Origin: Parabacteroides sp.
GTDB taxonomy: Bacteria > Bacteroidota > Bacteroidia > Bacteroidales > Tannerellaceae
NCBI GenBank assembly: GCA_017937385.1
Contig: JAGBDR010000089.1
Span: 19,604-83,603, forward strand
Direction of reading: 5' to 3'
Length of the DNA stretch: 64,000 nucleotides
In this document: piece after piece, positions 51,519 through 61,652 of the stretch
Numbering within the stretch: position 1 is the first letter of the stretch
Layout: each line of letters begins with the position of its first letter
The notes under the pieces: generated by a model
Told to the model about the DNA's origin: nothing
Databases searched by the model: none
What the model saw: the letters and a program-made list of their open reading frames with translations, nothing else
Made by a program: the position numbers and the translations under genes

Positions 51519-52802
51519 ATGAAAACAAAGATTTCACTTTTGCTTCTTGCCATTCTCTGCAACGTCTCCACATTTGCCCAGAGTGACTTCGACACCTATT
51601 TTGAAAAGAAAAGCCTCCGGGTGGATTTTGCCCTGAGCGGTAATCTGAAATCGCAGTCGGCAGCCATCCAGCAACTGCGCGAAGAGCCGGTATGGGGAGG
51701 GCCGGTCAAGAACCTGATCGATCCGTTCAACTACGGCGGCTACTATATCAACGTCTATGACAAGGCGACAGACAAATTGATTTACTCACGCGGTTTCAAC
51801 ACCTTGTTCGAAGAATGGCGCTCGACGGAACAGGCCAAGACGGAAACACAGTCCTGGACAAACAGCGCATCCGTCCCCTTCCCCAAAGCACCGGTCTATA
51901 TCGAAATCACGGCACGCGACAAGGCGGACATGCAGTTCCACCCGTTGCTGAAACAGGAGGTCGATCCGAAAAGCATCTTCATCGATCGGGGCAAGCTGAA
52001 GAACAACACGGTGCACCAGATACAGAAAAACGGCGACTCCTCGGAAAAGGTGGACCTTGTTTTCATTGCCGAGGGATACACGGCTGACGAACAGGACAAA
52101 TTCGTCGCAGATGCCAAACGATTCACCGAAGCCCTGTTCGCCACCCCGCCTTTCACGACACGCCGCAACGACTTCAACGTATGGGCGGTCTGCTTGGTGT
52201 CGGAAGAATCGGGCACGGATGTTTCGGGCAAAGGCATTTTCAAGAACACAGCGCTCAACTCCGGTTACTATACGTTCGGCGTAGACCGCTATCTGACAAC
52301 TCCGGATATGAAATCGATCCGCGATGCCGTCTGGAACGTTCCTTGCGATGCCCTGTTCCTGTTGATCAACACGGATATGTATGGCGGAGGCGGTATGTAT
52401 AACTTCTATGCCTGCGGGACAGCAGACAACCCACGGACACCCGTTGTCTTCACGCATGAGTTCGGACATAGTTTTGCCGGCCTGGCAGACGAGTATTTCT
52501 CTTCGGAAGTCGCTTACCAGGATTTCTACAACCTGAAATACGAACCGTGGGAACCGAACATCACGACTTTAGTCGATTTCGACCACAAATGGAAAGACCT
52601 GTTGCCCGCCGGTACTCCGGTACCGACTCCGCTCGATGCCGAGCACAAGGACAAAGCCGGCGTATTTGAAGGAGGCGGCTACCTGTCCAAAGGTATCTAT
52701 CGCCCGATGGACCATTGCATGATGCGCGATTATGCCCCGTTCTGCCCGGCGTGCTCACGGGCGATTCTCCAGATGATCGATTTCCTGACGGACAAGAAAT
52801 AG
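51519..52802 (+). CDS. M64-family (IgA peptidase-like) zinc metallopeptidase, secreted
   Basis: 427 residues. Signal peptide KTKISLLLLAILCNVSTFAQ; an N-terminal beta domain to about 165 precedes the catalytic domain starting KVDLVFIAEGYTADE. The zinc site is HEFGHSFAGLADEY, HExxH with the third ligand Asp of the M64 family. It was named after a Clostridium ramosum IgA protease, but most Bacteroidetes members are of unknown substrate. It is convergent with the PD40 gene. Confidence 0.93.
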   Translation: MKTKISLLLLAILCNVSTFAQSDFDTYFEKKSLRVDFALSGNLKSQSAAIQQLREEPVWGGPVKNLIDPFNYGGYYINVYDKATDKLIYSRGFNTLFEEWRSTEQAKTETQSWTNSASVPFPKAPVYIEITARDKADMQFHPLLKQEVDPKSIFIDRGKLKNNTVHQIQKNGDSSEKVDLVFIAEGYTADEQDKFVADAKRFTEALFATPPFTTRRNDFNVWAVCLVSEESGTDVSGKGIFKNTALNSGYYTFGVDRYLTTPDMKSIRDAVWNVPCDALFLLINTDMYGGGGMYNFYACGTADNPRTPVVFTHEFGHSFAGLADEYFSSEVAYQDFYNLKYEPWEPNITTLVDFDHKWKDLLPAGTPVPTPLDAEHKDKAGVFEGGGYLSKGIYRPMDHCMMRDYAPFCPACSRAILQMIDFLTDKK

Positions 52803-52812
52803 ACAATAACAC

Positions 52813-52853
52813 AGGGCACTGTGTCGAAAAGCGCTGTAAGTGCCTTTCGACAC
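52813..52853. terminator. Convergent hairpin containing the 26-bp dispersed repeat
   Basis: The arms GTGTCGAAA (52821-52829) and TTTCGACAC (52845-52853) form a 9-bp perfect stem between two convergent genes. Bases 52813-52838 are identical to an inverted segment at 33095-33120. Confidence 0.65.
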
Positions 52854-52876
52854 ATCTCCCATGGCCACAGCCATTC

Positions 52877-54328
52877 TTATTTTACCTGTACCGCCTCCCC
52901 GTACTTGCTGACCTCTACCAATTCATAAGTATCTACCTTGATTTTGCCTTTGACCAGTTCGGGAATATTGAAAGAGAAGAGAGAGCGTTCATAATAGTCC
53001 GTATCTTCTTGCGGCAACAGGAAAGGTTTTCCGGATACGCCGTTCGCATCCAGATAACAAATGTAAGGCCGTGTGTACAACCCATCATCCCGACGGCTGC
53101 TGAAGACGAACCAGCGGCTGTTGCTGCTCCAGGAATGATAGCTTTCGACATCGCGACTGTTCACCTGCTGAAGAGAATCCGTTTTACGTGTCAGCATATC
53201 CCACAACCGTAAATCCGCATCCTTATGCCAGATGGAAAAGTTGCCATAATCTGAAACCGTGTACATCAGGAAACGGCCGTCAGGCGATACGCGCGGAAAC
53301 TTCGCGCTCCGCCCCTCTTCCTCCGCATGGTAAAGCGTATCGACAGCCTGCCCGAAACTACGTTTTTCCGGGTCGAAAGCGATACTTTGCAAGTTATAAC
53401 GGATCTCCCGATACGATTCGGGCATCTGTTTCGCCGGTGCGGAACAGAAATACAACCGCCTACCGTCCGGAGAGAACGCCGGAAAAGTTTCCAGGTGTTC
53501 TTCCGAAGACAAATGAGGAGCCGTTATGATTTCATGCCGTTCCACATCATAGACCACGACATCCGACCGGTTGTCGAACACCTCCACCCGGTTCGCATCC
53601 GAAAGGTGGAAATCTTGCTTCGTGTCGTTGGTCGAGAATGCCACATACCGCCCGGACGGATGCCAGGCAGGATAGACCAGAGCAGAAATCGTCCGCCCAG
53701 TCTTCGTATCCAATTTCTCGATATGCCCGTCCGCCAGGATATAGGTACCGGCATGTAACGCCCGTTGGTGGAAAAGCATCCGGTCCGGATTCTGCATACA
53801 GAAGGAATGGCAGTTCATGCAATTATTGTTCGTCAGCTTATTGTCGAGAAAAGTCTCCTCCGTAAAATCCTCCAGACAACGCTGGTAGATCCCCATCCGG
53901 TTCCACATCCGGTAGCCCGGCGCGATACGGCGATAGACCAAATAGGGATCGATCTGGTCTTTGGCAACCTGAATGGAAAAAGCGGGATACCGAAACCAGC
54001 GGCCCTCCTTGCGGATATAGATTCCGACCGAAACAGTACTACCGGCCGATGCCTCCAACAATCGCCTCCACGCCTTCGCCGGAATCCGGAAAGAACCGTT
54101 ATCCGCGTCCACGCGCATGTGCGACTCCTTGCCGGTAAAAAAGGCAATCGCTTCGCAAGGCTCTTTCAGCTTGAAGTTCAGCGGAGCGATATTGCAGGGG
54201 ATGGTGACCTCCCTATAATCAGGGACGATTTCGACCTCACCTTCCGCTTTCTCCGCAGCGGGTAACGCCCCGTTGCAAGACAAGAGGAGAAACATACCCA
54301 ACCCTAATATGAAATATCGGTAATTCAT
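52877..54328 (-). CDS. TolB/PD40-repeat lipoprotein with CxxCH motif
   Basis: 483 residues. A lipobox LLLSC gives a lipidated Cys18. An N-terminal beta domain leads to Cys170-x2-Cys173-His174 (NCMNCHSF), a heme c-binding motif. Four or more PD40 blades follow (YVAFSTNDTKQDF, ETFPAFSPDGRRLYF, AKFPRVSPDGRFLMY and others), making a beta-propeller. The order (lipidated, CxxCH, propeller) suggests a cell-surface or periplasmic redox-sensing or binding protein. It lies 3 bp downstream of the DUF6057 gene and follows SusC/D in the same direction. Confidence 0.82.
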   Translation of the reverse strand: MNYRYFILGLGMFLLLSCNGALPAAEKAEGEVEIVPDYREVTIPCNIAPLNFKLKEPCEAIAFFTGKESHMRVDADNGSFRIPAKAWRRLLEASAGSTVSVGIYIRKEGRWFRYPAFSIQVAKDQIDPYLVYRRIAPGYRMWNRMGIYQRCLEDFTEETFLDNKLTNNNCMNCHSFCMQNPDRMLFHQRALHAGTYILADGHIEKLDTKTGRTISALVYPAWHPSGRYVAFSTNDTKQDFHLSDANRVEVFDNRSDVVVYDVERHEIITAPHLSSEEHLETFPAFSPDGRRLYFCSAPAKQMPESYREIRYNLQSIAFDPEKRSFGQAVDTLYHAEEEGRSAKFPRVSPDGRFLMYTVSDYGNFSIWHKDADLRLWDMLTRKTDSLQQVNSRDVESYHSWSSNSRWFVFSSRRDDGLYTRPYICYLDANGVSGKPFLLPQEDTDYYERSLFSFNIPELVKGKIKVDTYELVEVSKYGEAVQVK

Positions 54329-54331
54329 AGG

Positions 54332-56104
54332 CTATCCATTCAATTTTTTGCAATAATAATAAAACCAGAAAGTATCTCCATATTGCCGGTAAAGCTCCGG
54401 CAACCCGTCACCGCTGTTCTTGACCTTCAGGATATCAGCCTGGAATTGTTTGTAGCGTTTCACGATTTCCGGCCGGACAGAGACCTTGCCCAAAACAGAA
54501 AGGTCCTCGACCGCCAAGACCAATGCCGCCTCCTGGAAATGAACGGGAAGTGCGGGCTCTTTCGAAGAGATTCCGGTACGTAACAAGAACGCCTTGAACT
54601 TCTCCATCTCCTTTGCCAACAGATAGGAACAACCCCAATATTCCCAGGCAACCCGGTTTTCGGCAGGTTCCGAAAGATGTCCCGCCCAAAGGCTGTCGAT
54701 ATCGATCAGGCAAAGCAAATTGTCCGGCTGGAAAGCCGGTATCGTCTTCGCGGAAAGTTCTTCATCCTGTCCGATCTTTTCAGGATGGCGGACATAGCCG
54801 GCATAGGTTTCCGCCCAATGCCGATAGCCGGGCAACCGGCGGAGTATGCCCAGATATTTATCGGCCAACGCCCAGTCCTTCCGTATCAGACTGATCTGGA
54901 CCAGCCGTTGAAGCATCCGGGGGCTTCCTCCCCGTTTGGCAAGCGTCAACCCTTCCATCGCATAGCCTTCCGCAAGGCTGATATCCCCAATTCGATAATG
55001 GATATCACTCAACAGGCAGCTCATGTAATACGTCCGGTCCCAGGGGATCAGAAGACCTTGCGGCCCTTTCTGGTCATAATGGAACAAACGGTCGCCCAAA
55101 ATACCTTTTTGGGCCAATGCCATATTCAAATAGTTCAGGTCGGCATAATCCGTCACTCCTTTCTCCGGATGTTCACGGATAATGGTATCCCAATCGTTTC
55201 TTTGCGCCCAAACGGACAGCTCGTTCATCCGGTTGTTCCGCACTTCATACGCTCTCGGCAGGCAGAATGAGGAGAAGACAAACAAAACCGCCGACAAGCC
55301 ACCGACGACACCCCCTCTCACCAGACGCTTCCCCCAAGGAAGCGCTTTCAGGACAAAAGCCGTCACAAACAAAACCAAAAGCAAAGCCGTAAAACGAATC
55401 CAGACATAATACAGATAAGAGTCCGGTTGCAACTGGGCCTCCTGATACCGCTCCGAATAGATCCCGTCGGTCAGCGGAACACCATCCCCCCAACGCATAT
55501 CGGCGCAGGCCAACAGGATCCCGGACAACCCCACGACAACGGAAACATACCGTTTCTCTTTCCGGCACACCCAACACATGGCAAGCACGACACAACCATA
55601 AAGCGCCACCAGTTGGCCCGCCAAGCCATAGAGAAGAACCACACTCGTCACCCTATAAAACAACCGTACTCCTGTTCGCCGGATCCGGATAAAACCATAG
55701 GAAAACAGCAAAAGCAAAAAAATCCCCAACGTTCCGTCCAACACATAAAACGGACTGATGTGAACCTTCAACAAGCCTAAAACAGGAAATAAGGCAAGCA
55801 ACAAATGATACCCACGCGGCGCGACTTCCTGTAAAAGCAAATAGCACAAAAAACCGACTCCACACAAGCACACACTGTTTACCCACAACACAAACCAGGA
55901 AGAGGTATAATATTGGACCAAAGCCTCTCCCGCCACCGTACAGAAACCACCGGGAACAGACAACATATCCCGAAGAACCGCCCATTCAGGAATAAACAAC
56001 TGCACCTCTTCCTGCCGTTGGAACGTGGCAGTACCGAATGTGCCAAAGAAAGCCCAAAGCCCGACCAGCACCAATAGCCAGAAACCTACTATTTTCCACT
56101 TCAT
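54332..56104 (-). CDS. DUF6057-type membrane protein with TPR-like tail
   Basis: 590 residues from the ATG at 56104; an in-frame ATG at 56185 would add 27 residues but reads through a poor region. About ten membrane segments fill residues 1-310. The soluble remainder is helical with repeats (LNMALAQKGILGDRLF, YAMEGLTLAKRGGSPRMLQRL) resembling TPR. The family is Bacteroidetes-specific with no set function. It belongs to the run SusC, SusD, DUF6057, PD40 lipoprotein. Confidence 0.78.
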   Translation of the reverse strand: MKWKIVGFWLLVLVGLWAFFGTFGTATFQRQEEVQLFIPEWAVLRDMLSVPGGFCTVAGEALVQYYTSSWFVLWVNSVCLCGVGFLCYLLLQEVAPRGYHLLLALFPVLGLLKVHISPFYVLDGTLGIFLLLLFSYGFIRIRRTGVRLFYRVTSVVLLYGLAGQLVALYGCVVLAMCWVCRKEKRYVSVVVGLSGILLACADMRWGDGVPLTDGIYSERYQEAQLQPDSYLYYVWIRFTALLLVLFVTAFVLKALPWGKRLVRGGVVGGLSAVLFVFSSFCLPRAYEVRNNRMNELSVWAQRNDWDTIIREHPEKGVTDYADLNYLNMALAQKGILGDRLFHYDQKGPQGLLIPWDRTYYMSCLLSDIHYRIGDISLAEGYAMEGLTLAKRGGSPRMLQRLVQISLIRKDWALADKYLGILRRLPGYRHWAETYAGYVRHPEKIGQDEELSAKTIPAFQPDNLLCLIDIDSLWAGHLSEPAENRVAWEYWGCSYLLAKEMEKFKAFLLRTGISSKEPALPVHFQEAALVLAVEDLSVLGKVSVRPEIVKRYKQFQADILKVKNSGDGLPELYRQYGDTFWFYYYCKKLNG

Positions 56105-56223
56105 AAGCAAAGCCGTTTTTTTATTGTAAAGAAACAAAAGAAGAGAGGAAGTAACCGGGCGGCTACCATTCCTCTCTCTTTTCACAGGTCTAAAGACAGA
56201 ATTTTAATATTTCAATTCATCCA

Positions 56224-57948
56224 TTACTTTTTACCTCCATAACCCGGATTTTGTTCCAACAGGTTATTTGCACCGATCAGACTATAATGAACCGGGAAAC
56301 GATTGAAATTCGGATTGTTCGTTGCCTTATGATCCCACCAGTCTTCCGTCACGTAAGCATCCCAGCGGACCAAGTCCGTACGACGACGGCCTTCAGCCAG
56401 GAATTCCAATTGCCATTCGTCCAGCATACGGTACTTGTCCAGATTTGCGGCAGTTACCGGGTCCGGATCGTTTCCACCTTCGAAATAGCGTTTACGGACC
56501 GTGTTGATCAGATCGGCAGCCCCTTGCTTGTCGCCGGCACGCATCTTGCATTCAGCCAACATATAATAAATTTCAGCCAAACGAATCACCGGACAGTCGG
56601 GATCGCCTTTTCGTTTTACTTCATCCTGGCTCGGGCGCGGGCTACGTTTTACGACACGTACACAAGAGTTTTCTTCGGCAGTCGCAATCGTTGACGGCAG
56701 AGATTCCACAGTCGGATATTGCGGATCTTTTCCGACTTTAGCGAAATAAGCTACCTGATCGACAACGGTGATCACTTCACCACTATATTCGCGTGTACCT
56801 TTGCAAACCCATTCCGGATGTATCGGATTGACCAGTTCACCCACGATAAACATACCGCGGTATTTACCGTTTCCTTCATATACATACGGCTGTTTACGGA
56901 TATCCTTGTCATTAAACTTGGCATACGCACCACCCAATTTGTACGGATAACGCTTGCCGGTCGGGTCCAAACTCGGAATCAAGCCGATACCATTATTGGA
57001 ACCGGAACCTTCCAGACCGCCTAAATAATCCTTATAGTTGTAAGGTACCTGCCAAGTCCAATAGCCGGCATCCGTTTCCGTTTTGGCATTCTGGCTCGGT
57101 ACGGACCAGATGATTTCCGTACTACGTTCGTTATCAAAACCGAAGATATTTGTCCAGTCTGATTCCAACGCATATTTACCATATTTACCGTCGATGATGT
57201 CCTGACAGATCTGAGCGGCTTCCGCATACATTTCCTTGCCGATATAGGGTTTCGCATTGAAATACAGACGAGCCTGCAAAGCAGCTCCGGCAGCCCGGTT
57301 GATCGAACCGTTTTCCATTCCGCCCAACGTTTCTTTGATCGGCAGGTTCGGAACGGCAATCTTCAACAGAGAGTCGATAAAGTTGAATGTTTCGACATCC
57401 GTCGAACGTCCTTTCACTTCGCTCTGCGTAGTCGTGTACAGAGGCACACCGCCAAAGAGGTCCAAACCGTCCAGATAGAAAGAAGCGGCCAACGCACGTT
57501 GCTGGTTCAACATGGACTCACGAGTGCCATCGGGGAAACCTAACGCATCGAAATCGACCTGTTCCAGATCTTCCAGCGCATCCCAAGACAAAGCGACACC
57601 CATCGCAAAGTTGGTCCAACCCGTTTCCACGCGGGTCATATCTTCCGTGTACTCATGATGATGGAATTTCTGATAGTTGGCACCGTCATACCAGTCGCTA
57701 CCACGTGTCGGCAAACAGAATTCATCCGTACCCAATTCCTGCAACGCCCACCGCGGTTCATCGTGAGCGATATACCAACGCCAGTGTGTGAACGGACGAT
57801 TGAAACGTTGCCATACGGCATCCTGCGAACTATAGAAAGTCTCCGGTACTACCTGCGAATAAAATTCAGGTTCAACGCTACAAGATGTAGCCCCCAACAG
57901 GCCAACAACCCCGGATAAAACCAATTTGAATATACTTTTATTTTTCAT
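56224..57948 (-). CDS. SusD/RagB-like nutrient-binding lipoprotein
   Basis: 574 residues. The lipobox LGATSC is followed by VEPEFYSQVVPETFYSSQDAVW, the RagB/SusD N-terminal domain. A later conserved stretch (RLAEIYYMLAECKMRAGDKQGAADLINTVRKRY) and DEWQLEFLAEGRRRTDLVRW mark the C-terminal TPR-like half. It captures glycan or peptide at the cell surface and forms the lid of the SusC pore. It lies 14 bp after susC. The substrate cannot be deduced, and no glycosidase is in the unit. Confidence 0.95.
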   Translation of the reverse strand: MKNKSIFKLVLSGVVGLLGATSCSVEPEFYSQVVPETFYSSQDAVWQRFNRPFTHWRWYIAHDEPRWALQELGTDEFCLPTRGSDWYDGANYQKFHHHEYTEDMTRVETGWTNFAMGVALSWDALEDLEQVDFDALGFPDGTRESMLNQQRALAASFYLDGLDLFGGVPLYTTTQSEVKGRSTDVETFNFIDSLLKIAVPNLPIKETLGGMENGSINRAAGAALQARLYFNAKPYIGKEMYAEAAQICQDIIDGKYGKYALESDWTNIFGFDNERSTEIIWSVPSQNAKTETDAGYWTWQVPYNYKDYLGGLEGSGSNNGIGLIPSLDPTGKRYPYKLGGAYAKFNDKDIRKQPYVYEGNGKYRGMFIVGELVNPIHPEWVCKGTREYSGEVITVVDQVAYFAKVGKDPQYPTVESLPSTIATAEENSCVRVVKRSPRPSQDEVKRKGDPDCPVIRLAEIYYMLAECKMRAGDKQGAADLINTVRKRYFEGGNDPDPVTAANLDKYRMLDEWQLEFLAEGRRRTDLVRWDAYVTEDWWDHKATNNPNFNRFPVHYSLIGANNLLEQNPGYGGKK

Positions 57949-57962
57949 CTTACAATCTTGTA

Positions 57963-60900
57963 TTAGAAGTTAAACTGCATACCTAATGTCCAAGTGCGGA
58001 CTACCGGATAGAAATCACTCCAGAAACGTTCTGTACCCTGGTCCCAACCTGTAATATTGACTTCCGGATTCATACCGCTGTAACCGGTGATCGTACAGAC
58101 ATTACCAACCGTACCATAAATACGGATGCGATCGATCAAGTTGTTCGTGTATTTTTTCATCGGAAGCGTGTAGCCCAACGTAATCGCATCGATCTTCAGG
58201 AATGAACCATCTTCCAGATAGTAGTCGCAAATCTGTTTTTCGCCCTTGATATGGTTGAACTTGCCATACGCATCTTTCAAGACGTTCAGATTACCCTGTC
58301 CCTGAATACCATAATACATATTGATTGTGTTATACACATCAAAATCAATCCAGCTACGCATATTGATACCCAAATCAAAATTCTTGTATGTCAGCGTGTG
58401 GCTCCATCCGAGAATCAATTTCGGCGTATAGTTACCCATGAACTGCTTGTCATTTTCAGTTTTCTGGGCGGCCGGAATCACTTCGCCATCCTTGTTGTAC
58501 AACAAGAAGCTGCCATCATCATCGAATCCCGCAAATTTCCAGATATAGAACGAACCGATCGTCGAACCGGCTTCCATACGGGAAGCATCACCCGGAGAAC
58601 CCGGAGCTACGAAACCGTTACCGTTGTGATAAGAGTTATCACCTTCCAACGTCAGGATCTTTCCCTTATTGTGACTCAGGTTCAAGTTGGAAGACCAAGT
58701 GAAGTCTTTCGTACGGATGATATCGCCGCCAACTTCAAATTCCCAACCTTTACTTTCCATCGAACCGATGTTCTGCATCTGGCTACCCTGCGTAAAAGGC
58801 GGCTGTGGCACCTTCACGCTGAATAGCAAGTTATCCACCTTACGGCGATAGTAGTCGAACTTACCATACAGACGGCCGTCGAAGAACGAATAGTCGGCAC
58901 CCAAGTTCCACTCTTTCTTTTCTTCCCATCCCAAATTCGGGTTGACATTTTGAGACTTTCCATACGAATAAGCCCAAGAACCATTCGGCATCATCCAGTT
59001 TGTGTCTGAGCCTAACATATTGGCCATATAGGTCGCATTGAAGTCATTATTACCGGTCACACCATAACCGAAACGGAACTTCAAATCATCCAACCAATCG
59101 AAATCTTTCATGAACTCTTCGTTCGAGATACGCCAACCGGCCGTTACAGACCAGAAGTTTGCCCAACGGTTGTCGGCTGCAAACTTGGAAGAACCTTCAT
59201 GGCGGATCGAAGCGGAAGCCATATACTTATCTTGATAAGAATAGTTGGCACGGGCAAACAGAGAGAACAAGCGTTCCGTCACATTCTTGCTGGAACTCAT
59301 AGCAGCCTTACCATCAGACAGGTAACTACCTTGTCCCATATCCCAGTACTTGATACCATCGACGGAGAAATTGTAGTTACGCATATTGAAACCTTCTCCG
59401 TTTGTTTCAAAATAAGAGTAACCTGCCGTTGCATTCAAGCTATGACCGCCTTTCAGCTCTTTCACATAAGAGAAATAACCTTCAGAAGTCAGATTTTCCG
59501 TTTTGCTGAACCCTAAATACCCTTGTCCTTTACGGGATTCCTCGATTTCCGCACGGTGTGTACTCGGCCAATACAGATGATTTTCCCACTGACGGTTTTC
59601 ATAACCGACAATCTGCTGATAAGACAATCCCTCGATCGGTTTAACATTTAACTTCAAGTTCACTTCCGGTTTAAACCATTTGTCCAGACCAAAATAATCT
59701 TCCAACATTGCATCGGCTACCACATTATAGTCCAACGATTCACTTGTCCATACATTATAACCGGTTTCGCTTTCCGGATCATACGGAGAACGGGTTGGGT
59801 TATTACGCATAGCTTGTTGAAAATTCGGGAAGTGGTTGTTACGCTTTGCCTGACGATAATCTACAGCCGGACGTATTTCCAACCAGTCGTCAAACAACTT
59901 GAACATTGCGTTAAGACGTCCACCATAATCCTGGCGTTCATCCTGTTTAGCGATACCCTGATTCTTTTCATAGAAGAAAGAGGTATATAGCTGGGCTTTT
60001 TCAGTACCCATTTCCAAAGCCAAGTGATGCTTCTGAGAGAAATTGTCCTTATTCAACAATTCATCCCACCAGTTCGTATCCGATCCGTAATCCGTACCGA
60101 TATTGTGTTCGGCATATTCACGGCCCGTCAACATCTCCGGAGCGTTGTAGTTCTGCTTCTTCGTAAATTCATTGCTATACGTCAATTTCACTTTTCCGCT
60201 TGTGTCCGAACCGCTCTTGGTCGTGATCAAGATCACACCGGATGCAGCGCGTGTACCATAGATAGCAGCAGCCGAACCGTCCTTCAAAACGTCAATAGAC
60301 TTGATGTCTTCTTGTGTCAACGAACGGATATCACCACCCGGGAAACCATCGATTACGATAAGCGGAGCTCTACCTGAATTAATGGAAGTCATACCGCGCA
60401 ACTGAATGGTCGTCCCAGAGTTGGCACTACCCAAATTGTTCATCACCAAACCGCCGATCTTACCTTGCAAGGAAGCCGTAATATCCGCACCACTCACACC
60501 GACCATCATATCGTCAGCCTTTATAGAAGTAATCGCACTGGTTACCTGTTTCTTATCCAAAGAGCCATAACCGATTACCACGACTTCTTCCAAAGCCTGC
60601 GAATCTTCTACAAGTTTAACACTGATTGTTGCTTGGCTGCCAACTTTCACTTCTTGCGTCACATAACCGATATAAGATACAACCAAAGTTGCATTAGCAG
60701 GAACCCCCTCCAATACAACCTTACCGTTCACATCAGAGATATTCCCGTTTGTCGTACCTTTTACTACCACATTCGCACCAATTACCGGTCCCATTTCATC
60801 TTGAACGACAACGGTAATGGTCTTTCCAACCTGATTCGAAACAGTTTTTTCCAACCTATTCGCCGTTAACAATTCAGTATTTTCACCAACAGCAAAAACA

Positions 60901-60998
60901 CTTGTCGTCAAGCAAAAAAGTAATCCGCAAGTTATTTTTGAAACCTGGGATAACGAACCTTTTCTCCCTAAAGGAAGATCACAATTCTTCTTTTGCAT
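57963..60998 (-). CDS. SusC/RagA-like TonB-dependent transporter
   Basis: 1,011 residues. Signal-like N-terminus (ITCGLLFCLTTSVFA), a CarboxypepD_reg-like domain (ITVVVQDEMGPVIGANVVVKG), TonB box region ALEEVVVIGYG, plug (LQGKIGGLVMNN, RGMTSINSGRAPLIVIDGFP, IYGTRAASGVILITTK) and a long beta-barrel ending WTLGMQFNF. There is no STN (anti-sigma-linked) domain. It imports large ligands across the outer membrane with SusD. No sigma factor or hybrid two-component gene is adjacent; the promoter region has inverted repeats (see 61120-61354). Confidence 0.96.
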   Translation of the reverse strand: MQKKNCDLPLGRKGSLSQVSKITCGLLFCLTTSVFAVGENTELLTANRLEKTVSNQVGKTITVVVQDEMGPVIGANVVVKGTTNGNISDVNGKVVLEGVPANATLVVSYIGYVTQEVKVGSQATISVKLVEDSQALEEVVVIGYGSLDKKQVTSAITSIKADDMMVGVSGADITASLQGKIGGLVMNNLGSANSGTTIQLRGMTSINSGRAPLIVIDGFPGGDIRSLTQEDIKSIDVLKDGSAAAIYGTRAASGVILITTKSGSDTSGKVKLTYSNEFTKKQNYNAPEMLTGREYAEHNIGTDYGSDTNWWDELLNKDNFSQKHHLALEMGTEKAQLYTSFFYEKNQGIAKQDERQDYGGRLNAMFKLFDDWLEIRPAVDYRQAKRNNHFPNFQQAMRNNPTRSPYDPESETGYNVWTSESLDYNVVADAMLEDYFGLDKWFKPEVNLKLNVKPIEGLSYQQIVGYENRQWENHLYWPSTHRAEIEESRKGQGYLGFSKTENLTSEGYFSYVKELKGGHSLNATAGYSYFETNGEGFNMRNYNFSVDGIKYWDMGQGSYLSDGKAAMSSSKNVTERLFSLFARANYSYQDKYMASASIRHEGSSKFAADNRWANFWSVTAGWRISNEEFMKDFDWLDDLKFRFGYGVTGNNDFNATYMANMLGSDTNWMMPNGSWAYSYGKSQNVNPNLGWEEKKEWNLGADYSFFDGRLYGKFDYYRRKVDNLLFSVKVPQPPFTQGSQMQNIGSMESKGWEFEVGGDIIRTKDFTWSSNLNLSHNKGKILTLEGDNSYHNGNGFVAPGSPGDASRMEAGSTIGSFYIWKFAGFDDDGSFLLYNKDGEVIPAAQKTENDKQFMGNYTPKLILGWSHTLTYKNFDLGINMRSWIDFDVYNTINMYYGIQGQGNLNVLKDAYGKFNHIKGEKQICDYYLEDGSFLKIDAITLGYTLPMKKYTNNLIDRIRIYGTVGNVCTITGYSGMNPEVNITGWDQGTERFWSDFYPVVRTWTLGMQFNF

Positions 60999-61119
60999 TT
61001 TCTTTTTTTTATAAGGTTAATATTAAGACTTATCTATCAATACCTTTCGGCAATCAATGATAAGGCTTTAATTTTATCACATATTCAACACATAACACGT
61101 TGTTTATCATGATATCAGA

Positions 61120-61354
61120 CTTTAGTTCTTGAGGAACTAAGGTCACTTCACTCTTGATTTCGGCGTCAAAGTTAGAAATATTTAGCAATATAACATTTAA
61201 AAAAATGATATTTTAATTACCAAAATTGACATTTTAGTAGATATCTTTCGTTTATCCCGTCTGTATAGAGTTAATAAAATAGCGTAATATTACATTAATA
61301 ATCAATCAGAATCTCTTAAGAGTGAAAAAAACCTTAGTTCCTCAAGGACTAAAG
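61120..61354. repeat. 24-bp inverted repeats enclosing the susC promoter
   Basis: Left copy 61120-61143 starts CTTTAGTTCTTGAGG; the right copy 61331-61354 starts ACCTTAGTTCCTCAAG and is its reverse complement with one mismatch. Each arm is itself near-palindromic (TTAGTTC-GAACTAA). The 187 bp between them contain TAACTTTG, a -7 box aimed at susC. Confidence 0.8.
61167..61174 (-). promoter_or_regulatory. -7 box of susC
   Basis: Minus strand TAACTTTG (TAnnTTTG). Start of transcription would be near 61160, giving a leader of about 160 nt that includes the left inverted repeat as a 9-bp hairpin. No clear -33 element. Confidence 0.5.
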
Positions 61355-61652
61355 CCAAGATATTTGTGAGCAAAATCTACAATATCCCCTTCTAAGTGCA
61401 TTTTTCTATTTGGCATGAAATTTTGAACGAATTAGATCTGCCATTTTTCTCTTTCAAAACGGTATTTGGAAACAATCGGCAAAATGAGCATGGCAATCCG
61501 ATCGAAAGATTATGTTCTTTTGCTATCGAAATGCAAGAAATCCTGACATTGTGAAAAAGCTGAACTCCCGGAGAATCGCTTGTAGCAAACAAAAGTCTCC
61601 GTTAGGTCTGAATATCTCAAAAGGAATCTCCCCCTTTTCCGCCGTGAAGACG

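Noticed and set aside
61403-61424. A possible fourth sigma-54 promoter (TGGCATG followed by TTTG)
   Set aside because: The -12 GC is absent (TTTG instead of TTGC) and there is no enhancer motif or gene at the right distance.
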